Shown here in pieces: positions 9,420 through 16,392 of a stretch of DNA of 64,000 nucleotides (the first letter of the stretch is position 1; every line of letters begins with the position of its first letter). The notes under the pieces were generated by a model. That model was not told where the DNA came from. It made no database searches and saw nothing but the letters and a program-made list of their open reading frames with translations. The translations under genes were made by a program, and so were the position numbers. The stretch is from Bacteroides intestinalis (lineage in GTDB: Bacteria; Bacteroidota; Bacteroidia; Bacteroidales; Bacteroidaceae), in the NCBI RefSeq assembly GCF_902364365.1, contig NZ_CABJDN010000008.1, positions 114,542-178,541 on the forward strand, written 5' to 3'.

Positions 9420-9546
9420 CTTTTTGAGAAAAAACTTTCTATCAAAATGCAATTTCGACATTGCAATCTTTAATATTTCACTTCATAGAGAGAATTCCCG
9501 AAAAAATGTCTATTTTTGCAGAATAATTTATTAGACTGGTGTAAAA

Positions 9547-10977
9547 GTGGCAAGAAATAGAAAAGAACTTCCCCTACTGGAGAAAGTGACAATAACGGAT
9601 GTGGCTGCCGAAGGAAAAGCCATCGCAAAGGTCAATGATTTGGTTATTTTCGTACCTTATGTCGTTCCCGGAGATATAGTAGACCTGCAAATTAAGAGAA
9701 AAAAGCATCATTATGCTGAAGCCGTAGCAGTGAAGTTCCACGAATATTCTCGTGAAAGAGCCGTCCCATTTTGCCAACATTATGGGGTATGTGGTGGTTG
9801 CAAATGGCAAGTTCTCCCTTATTCCGAACAGATCAAATACAAGCAAAAACAAGTAACAGACAATCTTACCCGCATCGGAAAAATTGAACTTCCGGAGATT
9901 TCCCCGATTCTCGGTTCTGAGAAAACACAGTTCTATAGAAATAAACTGGAGTACACTTTTTCTAACAAACGCTGGTTGACGGAAGAAGAAGTTAAGCAAA
10001 ATGTGGTATATGATCAAATGAATGCTGTAGGTTTCCACATCCCCAATGCTTTTGATAAAGTACTGGCTATAGAGAAATGCTGGTTACAGGATGACATATC
10101 CAACCGTATCCGGAATGCTGTACGCGATTATGCTTACGAGCATGATTATTCATTCATCAATCTGCGTACTCAGGAAGGGATGTTGCGCAATATGATTATC
10201 CGTACCTCCACTACCGGGGAACTTATGGTGATCCTCGTTGCAAAAATAGAAGAAGAAGAAAAAGAGCTGCAACTGTTCAAACAACTCCTGCAATATGTTG
10301 CTGATACATTTCCCGAAATAACTTCTCTTCTATACATTATTAATAATAAGCGCAACGATACTATTACCGACCTGGATGTATATACTTTTAAAGGTAAAGA
10401 TCACATCTTTGAAGAAATGGAAGGATTACGTTTTAAAATAGGTCCTAAATCGTTCTATCAAACCAATTCCGAACAAGCATACAACCTTTATAAGATAGCA
10501 CGCAATTTTGCGGGATTAACCGGAAAGGAACTGGTATATGACCTTTATACAGGTACAGGAACCATTGCTAACTTTGTCTCCAAGCAAGCCCGCCAAGTTA
10601 TCGGTATCGAATATGTACCCGAAGCTATTGAGGATGCAAAAGTAAATGCAGAAATCAACGGTATCGAGAATACCTTATTTTTTGCCGGTGATATGAAAGA
10701 TATGCTAACACAGGATTTCATCAACCAGTATGGTAGACCGGATGTTATTATCACCGATCCTCCTCGAGCCGGTATGCATCAGGATGTAGTAGACGTTATC
10801 TTATTTGCCGAACCGAAACGTATTGTATATGTAAGTTGTAATCCAGCCACACAGGCACGCGACCTGCAACTGCTCGACGTAAAATACAAAGTAAAAGCCG
10901 TACAGCCGGTAGATATGTTCCCACATACTCACCACGTAGAAAACGTAGTGCTTCTGGAATTAAGAAATGAAGACTGA
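9547..10977 (+). CDS. rlmD: 23S rRNA (uracil-5-)-methyltransferase, RlmD/RumA family
   Basis: This 476-residue SAM-dependent enzyme methylates C5 of a uridine in 23S rRNA. An N-terminal TRAM domain (residues ~10-65) is followed by the [4Fe-4S] ligands Cys76, Cys82 and Cys85 (FCQHYGVCGGCKW) and a later Cys in AIEKCWLQ. The Rossmann methyltransferase has VYDLYTGTGTIANF and DPPRAG, and the catalytic nucleophile is in YVSCNPATQARDL. The start is GTG (codons M-A-R-N-R). The site specificity (U1939 versus U747) cannot be told from sequence alone. A TATTTTTG box is 28 bp upstream. A pseudouridine synthase follows after 39 bp. Confidence 0.92.
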   Translation: MARNRKELPLLEKVTITDVAAEGKAIAKVNDLVIFVPYVVPGDIVDLQIKRKKHHYAEAVAVKFHEYSRERAVPFCQHYGVCGGCKWQVLPYSEQIKYKQKQVTDNLTRIGKIELPEISPILGSEKTQFYRNKLEYTFSNKRWLTEEEVKQNVVYDQMNAVGFHIPNAFDKVLAIEKCWLQDDISNRIRNAVRDYAYEHDYSFINLRTQEGMLRNMIIRTSTTGELMVILVAKIEEEEKELQLFKQLLQYVADTFPEITSLLYIINNKRNDTITDLDVYTFKGKDHIFEEMEGLRFKIGPKSFYQTNSEQAYNLYKIARNFAGLTGKELVYDLYTGTGTIANFVSKQARQVIGIEYVPEAIEDAKVNAEINGIENTLFFAGDMKDMLTQDFINQYGRPDVIITDPPRAGMHQDVVDVILFAEPKRIVYVSCNPATQARDLQLLDVKYKVKAVQPVDMFPHTHHVENVVLLELRNED

Positions 10978-11016
10978 GAATTAATCACTAATCACTAACC
11001 ATTAATCACTATCAAC

Positions 11017-11928
11017 GTGGCAAGAGGAAAAATAATAGCACGGGCCCGCACTCAATATACGGACTACACAGTAAACGAACCGATGGAACTTATGGAGTTC
11101 CTGGCAGCCAAGATGCCGGACGCCAGTCGCACCAAACTAAAATCATTGCTCAGCAAACGAGTGGTATTTGTAGACAGTGTGATAACCACTCAATACAATT
11201 TTCCGCTAAAACCGGGCATGAAAGTACAGATTAGCCGTGATAAGGGTAAAAAGGAGTTTCATAACAACTTGCTGAAGATTGTATATGAAGATGCCTATAT
11301 CATAGTGGTGGAAAAGAAGCAAGGTTTACTGTCAGTCAGCAGTGAACGCCAGAAGGAACGTACAGCCTATCATATTCTAAATGAATATGTGCAACGCTCT
11401 AATGGACGCGGTAGCAACGTTTATATTGTCCACCGCCTCGATCGTGATACTTCCGGATTAATGATGTTTGCAAAAGATGAAAAAACACAGCGCACACTGC
11501 GTGATAATTGGCATGAGATTGTAACCGACCGCCGTTATATAGCTGTAGTTGCGGGAGAGCTGGAGAAGAATGCCGGTTGTATAATATCCTGGCTCACGGA
11601 TCGCACCCTTTACGTATATTCCAGTCCGACAGATGACGGAGGACAAAAGTCAATTACACATTATCGCACTATTAAGCGTGCCAATGGTTATTCTCTTGTG
11701 GAACTAAATCTTGAAACCGGACGTAAAAACCAAATCCGGGTGCATATGCAAGACTTAGGACATCCTATTGTTGGGGACGGGCGTTACGGACTCGAAGAAG
11801 TAAATCCTATCGGACGCCTGGCGCTACATGCCTTCAAATTATGCTTCTATCACCCGGTTACAGGAGAATTGATGCAGTTTGAAACTCCTTATCCGAATGA
11901 TTTTAAAAAGTTGTTTCTGAAGAAATAA
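11017..11928 (+). CDS. RluA-family pseudouridine synthase with S4 domain
   Basis: This 303-residue protein isomerises uridine to pseudouridine in rRNA. An N-terminal S4-like RNA-binding region (residues ~20-75, SRTKLKSLLSKRVVFVDS) precedes the catalytic domain, whose signature HRLDRDTSG carries the catalytic Asp142. C-terminal motifs are LETGRKNQIRVHM and GHPIVGDGRYG. It resembles RluD/RluC, but the target site cannot be assigned. The start is GTG, and the first nine bases (gtggcaaga) equal those of the preceding rlmD gene. The two genes may form an rRNA-modification operon ending in the terminator below. Confidence 0.9.
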   Translation: MARGKIIARARTQYTDYTVNEPMELMEFLAAKMPDASRTKLKSLLSKRVVFVDSVITTQYNFPLKPGMKVQISRDKGKKEFHNNLLKIVYEDAYIIVVEKKQGLLSVSSERQKERTAYHILNEYVQRSNGRGSNVYIVHRLDRDTSGLMMFAKDEKTQRTLRDNWHEIVTDRRYIAVVAGELEKNAGCIISWLTDRTLYVYSSPTDDGGQKSITHYRTIKRANGYSLVELNLETGRKNQIRVHMQDLGHPIVGDGRYGLEEVNPIGRLALHAFKLCFYHPVTGELMQFETPYPNDFKKLFLKK

Positions 11929-11936
11929 GAAAGCAT

Positions 11937-11980
11937 ATAATAAAATAGGCAGCTTTTATAAAGTGGCCTATTTTATTATT
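11937..11980. terminator. Bidirectional terminator
   Basis: A 14-bp perfect inverted repeat (ATAATAAAATAGGC/GCCTATTTTATTAT), AT-rich on both flanks, sits between the converging pseudouridine synthase and lipoprotein genes. Confidence 0.75.
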
Positions 11981-11997
11981 ATATATTTTCTAATCTT

Positions 11998-12405
11998 TTA
12001 TTCCATTCCCAGTATAAAATTAAATCCTCGAGAATCACTCGTCAAGAAGAATGTACCTCTTAACTGATTTCCTGTTACTCTAACATCATCCATATAAGAT
12101 ACACCTGCCCTACCATAATCTAATATTAGATTATTATTGTAATCATCCTCCCACAGCCATTTAAAACGAAAATTATCATAAGGAGCTCCATCAGATGAAT
12201 AGTACTGGTATTCTTCACCAAATCCATCTCCCCAAAAAGTAAATGTACTGAAAATAGGTTCACCATTCTCAGCATACATACCTACATCTCCTGTCCATGC
12301 CCGTCCTATGATTACTGACTCTATACTATACTGATCATCATCTTCGCATGATGTCAGGCTCAGGGCAAACACCCATACAAATATAAAATATAGATATTTT
12401 TTCAT
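11998..12405 (-). CDS. Small lipoprotein of unknown function (copy B)
   Basis: This 135-residue protein has a lipoprotein signal peptide (MKKYLYFIF...LTSC, lipid Cys about residue 20) followed by acidic EDDDQY, compatible with outer-membrane or surface export in Bacteroides. I do not recognise the family. It shares a residue pattern with the next gene upstream: a CxDDxxY start, an (R/G)xW segment, an F-x-W-x-W-x-DD centre, and a V-(R/W)-V-x-x-x-x-L-x-G end. The two are probably paralogues. The predicted fold is mostly beta. It lies 13 bp after its paralogue and ends at a shared terminator. Confidence 0.75.
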   Translation of the reverse strand: MKKYLYFIFVWVFALSLTSCEDDDQYSIESVIIGRAWTGDVGMYAENGEPIFSTFTFWGDGFGEEYQYYSSDGAPYDNFRFKWLWEDDYNNNLILDYGRAGVSYMDDVRVTGNQLRGTFFLTSDSRGFNFILGME

Positions 12406-12418
12406 CTCGCTTATTTAT

Positions 12419-12838
12419 TTAGTTTTTCGTATAATTGGAGTCTGTCATCATCAGCACCTTTCCGTCCAGTTTACCGCTAAGGTAATGATCACGTACCCAT
12501 ACATTCTCAAAGTACTTTACTTTTCCATCTGAAAAAGTGAGTCTTAAAGCTTCCTTGCTATCATCTGTCCAACGCCAGGAAAACTCTCTGTCGACAGTCG
12601 TTTTTCCACCGGTATCATAGGTGGTTGTAAGTTCCTGCCCTTTATTATTATCTTTAAAGAATCTGAGTTGATAAGTACATGTTAAACCCTCATCCGTTTC
12701 ATATTCATCTATCCAGGTTCTGTCACATAGCTTTTTGTCACTATTCTCCATCGTGTAATATACATCATCCCCGCAAGACAATAAACCAACAGCAAAGACG
12801 CATAGCAATAATATTTTTACGCAATTCAAAGTTTTCAT
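12419..12838 (-). CDS. Small lipoprotein of unknown function (copy A)
   Basis: This 139-residue protein has a lipobox at VGLLSC (lipid Cys about residue 22) followed by GDDVYY. The family is not recognised. It is probably paralogous to the following gene by the shared W-x-W-x-DD and V-x-x-x-x-L-x-G pattern. I use the ATG giving MKTLNC. An upstream in-frame TTG would add only three residues. A TATTTTTG box (12875-12868, minus strand) lies 30 bp before the ATG and is a good -7 candidate, though no clear -33 is seen. The two lipoproteins form a short operon. Confidence 0.75.
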   Translation of the reverse strand: MKTLNCVKILLLCVFAVGLLSCGDDVYYTMENSDKKLCDRTWIDEYETDEGLTCTYQLRFFKDNNKGQELTTTYDTGGKTTVDREFSWRWTDDSKEALRLTFSDGKVKYFENVWVRDHYLSGKLDGKVLMMTDSNYTKN

Positions 12839-12895
12839 AATTATCAAGTTTAGTTAATACCTGTGGACAAAAATACGAAAAGATATCGAAATGTT

Positions 12896-14038
12896 TTAAT
12901 ATTTCGCCTGATATTTCTTGTAGAAGGTCAGAAACAGAATAAAACCAACCATGGCAAAAGGAACTCCTGCCAGTGCCGGATAACGATAACCGCCACTGAT
13001 AGCAAGCCCACCAACATACGCACCGATGGCATTTCCCAAGTTGAATGCCACTTGCACACAAGCCGCTCCCAGCATCTCTCCACCTTTTGCCACACGGATA
13101 ATCAACACTTGTTCCGGACTGGAAACCGCGAACAAACCGGCAGTACAAAGACACATCAATAATGCTGATGACCACGGATAAGGAGACAAGAAGAATATCA
13201 ATAACAGTACGACACAAATCATAGCTTGCACAGTAGTACCTACTTTTCCGGGAGTATACCGGTCAGAAAGACGCCCACTCACCAGATTGCCCACCACCAT
13301 ACCAAAACCGGCCAATACCATCAATCCGGTAATGCTTTCGGCACTGAATCCGGATACATTCGTCAATAACGGGTTAATATAACTGTACCAACAAAAAACT
13401 CCGCCATTACCCAGTGCTGTTGCCCCTAAAATGAGCCAGGGAGCCGGGGTTTTAAGAAAACGGAACTGTCCTTTGAAACCAGTATCTTTCAAACCTTCGA
13501 CATGGGGTACCCAACGCCAGATATAATAAAGGATAATCACTCCCCAACAACCCACCAGTAAGAATGTTACCCGCCATGAGATAGCATTACTCAATGATGT
13601 TCCCAATGGAACTCCAAAAAGATTGGCTATAGTCATTCCGGCAATCATGATAGATACGGCCTCAGAGCCTTTACCCTTATCAGCCAATTTTTCAGCAACA
13701 ATAGAGGCCACACCGAAATATGCCCCATGAGGAAGTCCGGAAATAAAACGGGCCAGTAATAATACCCAATAATTAGGCGCCATTGCTGCACAGATATTCC
13801 CTACCATTATCAGAGTCACCAACGCCAACAAAATATGTTTCAGTGGATGTTTACGGGCCAAGATCAGAGTGGGCGCCCCGACACATACCCCCAAAGCATA
13901 TGCAGAAATAAAATGCCCTGCCACAGGAATACTAACGCCCAAATCTTTAGCCACATCAGGCAGAATGCCCATCATGACAAACTCGGCAATCCCTAATCCC
14001 AAGGTGCCGAACGCTAATGCAATAAGACTCTTCTTCAT
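12896..14038 (-). CDS. MFS transporter, AraJ/sugar-efflux (DHA1) type
   Basis: This 380-residue polytopic membrane protein has about 12 hydrophobic segments. The N-terminus (ALAFGTLGLGIAEFVMMGILPDVAKDLG) and the SAYALGVCVGAP and ARFISGLPHGAYFGVA segments are typical of the AraJ/YdhP/SetA-like DHA1 exporters. Substrate cannot be inferred, since sugars, arabinosides and drugs are all known for relatives. A TACCTTTG box (14087-14080) is 42 bp upstream on the minus strand. It is a single gene. The neighbouring lipoproteins are 58 bp downstream and seem to have their own promoter. Confidence 0.88.
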   Translation of the reverse strand: MKKSLIALAFGTLGLGIAEFVMMGILPDVAKDLGVSIPVAGHFISAYALGVCVGAPTLILARKHPLKHILLALVTLIMVGNICAAMAPNYWVLLLARFISGLPHGAYFGVASIVAEKLADKGKGSEAVSIMIAGMTIANLFGVPLGTSLSNAISWRVTFLLVGCWGVIILYYIWRWVPHVEGLKDTGFKGQFRFLKTPAPWLILGATALGNGGVFCWYSYINPLLTNVSGFSAESITGLMVLAGFGMVVGNLVSGRLSDRYTPGKVGTTVQAMICVVLLLIFFLSPYPWSSALLMCLCTAGLFAVSSPEQVLIIRVAKGGEMLGAACVQVAFNLGNAIGAYVGGLAISGGYRYPALAGVPFAMVGFILFLTFYKKYQAKY

Positions 14039-14158
14039 ACCTATTTTACCTACAAAAAACTAATCTTTTTACCGGGGTGCAAAGGTAGTGTTTTTTTTAT
14101 TCCAATAATAAACTATTCATGTCTTCATTTTGTTTTTATATATAAACAGAACAGTAAT

Positions 14159-14698
14159 ATGAAAACAATTATTATAAGTCTATTTATGGCAATAACAGTA
14201 ATAGCTGCCCATGCACAGCAGAAAAGCTTTTATGACTTCACAGTCAAGACGATTGATGGAGAAGATTTGTCACTTTCCACCTTTAAGGGAAAGAAAGTAC
14301 TGATAGTTAACGTAGCATCCAAATGTGGCTTCACTCCGCAATATGCCAAACTTGAAGAGTTATATAAAAAATATGGAAAAGACAATTTTGTAATAATAGG
14401 CTTTCCTGCCAATAATTTCCTGAGCCAGGAGCCAGGCAGTAATGAGGAAATCAAAGAATTCTGCACATTGAACTACGGAGTTACCTTCCCTATGATGGCA
14501 AAAATCTCTGTTAAAGGAAAAGACATTGCTCCTCTTTATAAATGGCTTACCGAAAAAAGCGAAAACGGTGTGGAAAACGCAAAAGTTGGCTGGAATTTCC
14601 ATAAATTCCTGATAGATGAGAATGGAAAGTGGGTAGCCTCCTATGGCTCCACAACTGATCCGCTATCGGAGAAGATAACAGAATGGATTGAGAAATAG
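14159..14698 (+). CDS. Exported glutathione-peroxidase-like thiol peroxidase
   Basis: This 179-residue protein has a cleavable signal peptide (cleavage near AHA-QQ, residues 18-20), so it works in the periplasm. The GPx fold is complete. The peroxidatic Cys56 is in ASKCGFTP, and Trp and Asn are in GWNFHKFL. The usual FPCNQF is FPANNF, so the catalytic Gln is Asn86 here and the Cys is Ala. A second Cys, Cys102 in EFCTLNYGV, sits where thioredoxin-dependent 2-Cys GPx enzymes carry the resolving Cys. Glutathione is therefore an unlikely donor. The likely role is periplasmic peroxide removal. Confidence 0.88.
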   Translation: MKTIIISLFMAITVIAAHAQQKSFYDFTVKTIDGEDLSLSTFKGKKVLIVNVASKCGFTPQYAKLEELYKKYGKDNFVIIGFPANNFLSQEPGSNEEIKEFCTLNYGVTFPMMAKISVKGKDIAPLYKWLTEKSENGVENAKVGWNFHKFLIDENGKWVASYGSTTDPLSEKITEWIEK

Positions 14699-14701
14699 AA
14701 C

Positions 14702-14744
14702 ATAATAAGCCCCGAAACTTATGATAAATTTCGGGGCTTATTAT
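14702..14744. terminator. Strong bidirectional terminator
   Basis: A 16-bp perfect inverted repeat with GC core (AAGCCCCGAAA/TTTCGGGGCTT), an 11-nt loop and T-rich flanks on both sides. It serves the GPx-like gene (plus) and the 31-residue peptide gene (minus). Confidence 0.85.
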
Positions 14745-14749
14745 ATCTT

Positions 14750-14845
14750 TCATTTTCGGAATCCGGAGAAAAAGTTATCTATCCAACGAACCAGATAAAC
14801 TATAATCACTCCAGCTATGACCATTGCAATGATACGACCTAACAT
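14750..14845 (-). CDS. 31-residue membrane peptide, unknown function
   Basis: On the minus strand an ATG opens a frame for MLGRIIAMVIAGVIIVYLVR plus WIDNFFSGFRK. This is one hydrophobic helix (residues 4-19) flanked by basic residues and an amphipathic tail. The evidence that it is real is contextual. It fills the space exactly between a promoter-like element 30 bp upstream (TATG-N19-TATCTTTG) and the strong terminator whose stem begins 6 bp past its stop. No other coding role explains that pairing. The function is unknown. The topology resembles small single-span regulatory or membrane-stress peptides. Confidence 0.6.
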   Translation of the reverse strand: MLGRIIAMVIAGVIIVYLVRWIDNFFSGFRK

Positions 14846-14874
14846 ATTCTTGTAGCTTTAAATATTTTAGTAGG

Positions 14875-14905
14875 CAAAGATAGCTAAGATATATAAAACA
14901 GCATA
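14875..14905 (-). promoter_or_regulatory. Candidate promoter of the 31-residue peptide gene
   Basis: On the minus strand TATG (14905-14902) is followed after 19 nt by TATCTTTG (14882-14875). The spacing is exact, and 11 of 12 positions agree with TTTG / TAnnTTTG (the Ns counted as free). Confidence 0.6.
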
Positions 14906-14936
14906 GATTATTACGTAAAAATCATGTTTGTGACAG

Positions 14937-15011
14937 GGCTACACCCTTTCACCCGAATGGTGTAGCCTTGAGCACAAAAGGGTGTAGCCATTCGGAGTAA
15001 AGGGTGTAGCC
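14937..15011. repeat. 22-bp-periodic repeat cluster (GGTGTAGCC elements)
   Basis: The nonamer GGTGTAGCC occurs at 14959, 14981 and 15003, and its inverse GGCTACACC at 14937, all spaced by exactly 22 bp. Intervening bases vary, although AAAGG precedes two copies. The cluster lies in the 327-bp intergenic region between the divergent 31-residue peptide gene and the OmpA-family gene. Apart from this cluster and the promoter above I see nothing else in that region. Confidence 0.8.
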
Positions 15012-15172
15012 ATCCCAGACAACTGATTATGAACTAATTATATGCCAGCCAACAAAATCCTTTCCTATGAACGTTACAACGCAAACAAAATCCTTTATTT
15101 TTTGTTATATAGTGTAAATCTAACAAATAATAGTTAATTTCGCGAACTCAAAAAATTAAAAAACAAACGAAT

Positions 15173-16291
15173 ATGAAATCAAAAAGAAGTTTTATGCTCA
15201 TGGCTCTATGCCTAAGCACTTTAGCCGGATTGGCACAAAATACTCAATCTTCCGGACAAGTCACAGAAGAAAGTAAAACAACATTCAAACCTCATTGGTA
15301 TATGCAGGTACAGGCAGGTGCTGCAGAAACTGTTGGTGAGGCCAGTTTTAAAGACCTGATCTCTCCTGCAGCAGCTCTTTCTGTCGGATACAAGTTTACT
15401 CCTCTATGGGGAATACGTGCCGGTGCAAGTGGCTGGCAAGCAAAAGGTAAATGGGCAGCACTTGACGATTCCTATAAATTCAACTATCTACAAGGAAACG
15501 TAGATGCCACACTTGACCTGAGCAACCTGTTCTGCCACTATAATCCAAAACGTTTCTTCAACGCTTATATGTTCTTGGGAGTAGGTCTTGCCGGTGGATT
15601 CAACAATGACGATGCTGTTGCACTGGATGCAGCAGGTTACCGCATGCAATATCTCTGGAGCGGCAAAAAGGTATTTGTAGCCGGTCGTGGAGGATTGGGT
15701 GCAAATTTGCGTCTGAGCAACCATGTATCTTTCAATCTTGAAGTGAATGCCAATGTCGTGTCGGATAAATTCAACTCCAAGAAGGCTGACAATGCCGACT
15801 GGCAGCTTAATGCATTGGCCGGTTTTACATTCAAGTTCGGAAAAAGTGGCAAAAAAGCAAAACCTGTCGTTGCTTATACTCCGGAGGTCGTAGAAACAGT
15901 AGTGGAAGTTCAGCAAGAGACGGAACCAGTTTATGTTCCTGCACCAGTAGAGGAGAAAAAAGAGGAAGTGAAACCTTTGACTGAAAATATCTTCTTCAAT
16001 ATAAATTCTTCTGTTATACGTTCTTCTGAAGAAAGTAAAATAGCTGATCTGGTTGCATTCCTGCAAAAGAACGCAGATGTAAAAGTCTCTATTTGCGGAT
16101 ATGCAGACGCTGGAACCGGTACAACAGCTATTAACCTACGACTTTCCAAAGAACGTGCTTTAGCTGTTGAGAAGGCTTTGAAAGCAAAAGGTATCTCTGC
16201 CGACAGAATCATGGTAGACTTTAAGGGAGATAAGGTTCAGCCTTTCTCTAATAATAATGAAAATCGTGTAGCAATTTGTATTACTGAATAG
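15173..16291 (+). CDS. OmpA-family outer membrane protein
   Basis: This 372-residue protein has a signal peptide (MKSKRSFMLM...GLAQ, about 21 residues), an N-terminal beta-barrel-like domain (residues ~35-230, alternating aromatic strands such as HWYMQVQAGAAE), and a Pro/Glu/Val-rich linker (~235-265, YVPAPVEEKKEE). The C-terminal OmpA peptidoglycan-binding domain (~270-372) has FFNINSSVIRSSEE and LRLSKERALAVEKAL. The domain lacks the canonical NxxL..R spacing at its very end, but NENRVAICI is present. The role is to anchor the outer membrane to peptidoglycan. It is monocistronic with its own terminator. Confidence 0.9.
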   Translation: MKSKRSFMLMALCLSTLAGLAQNTQSSGQVTEESKTTFKPHWYMQVQAGAAETVGEASFKDLISPAAALSVGYKFTPLWGIRAGASGWQAKGKWAALDDSYKFNYLQGNVDATLDLSNLFCHYNPKRFFNAYMFLGVGLAGGFNNDDAVALDAAGYRMQYLWSGKKVFVAGRGGLGANLRLSNHVSFNLEVNANVVSDKFNSKKADNADWQLNALAGFTFKFGKSGKKAKPVVAYTPEVVETVVEVQQETEPVYVPAPVEEKKEEVKPLTENIFFNINSSVIRSSEESKIADLVAFLQKNADVKVSICGYADAGTGTTAINLRLSKERALAVEKALKAKGISADRIMVDFKGDKVQPFSNNNENRVAICITE

Positions 16292-16321
16292 TAATCAGAT
16301 AAGGTCTGATATAAAAGAAAT

Positions 16322-16371
16322 AGAGCTGTACTGTATAATCCTGCCTTTAGGATACAGTACAGCTCTTTTTT
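16322..16371 (+). terminator. Terminator of the OmpA-family gene
   Basis: A 15-bp perfect stem (AGAGCTGTACTGTAT/ATACAGTACAGCTCT) is followed by TTTTTTAT. It lies 31 bp past the ompA-family stop. Confidence 0.9.
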
Positions 16372-16392
16372 ATGCTCAATTTCGGAATAAGA

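Noticed and set aside
10982..11012. Three AATCACT-type direct repeats before the pseudouridine synthase start
   Set aside because: They are short, imperfect and lie in a 39-bp gap. This is most likely simple sequence or slippage, with no dyad or promoter match.
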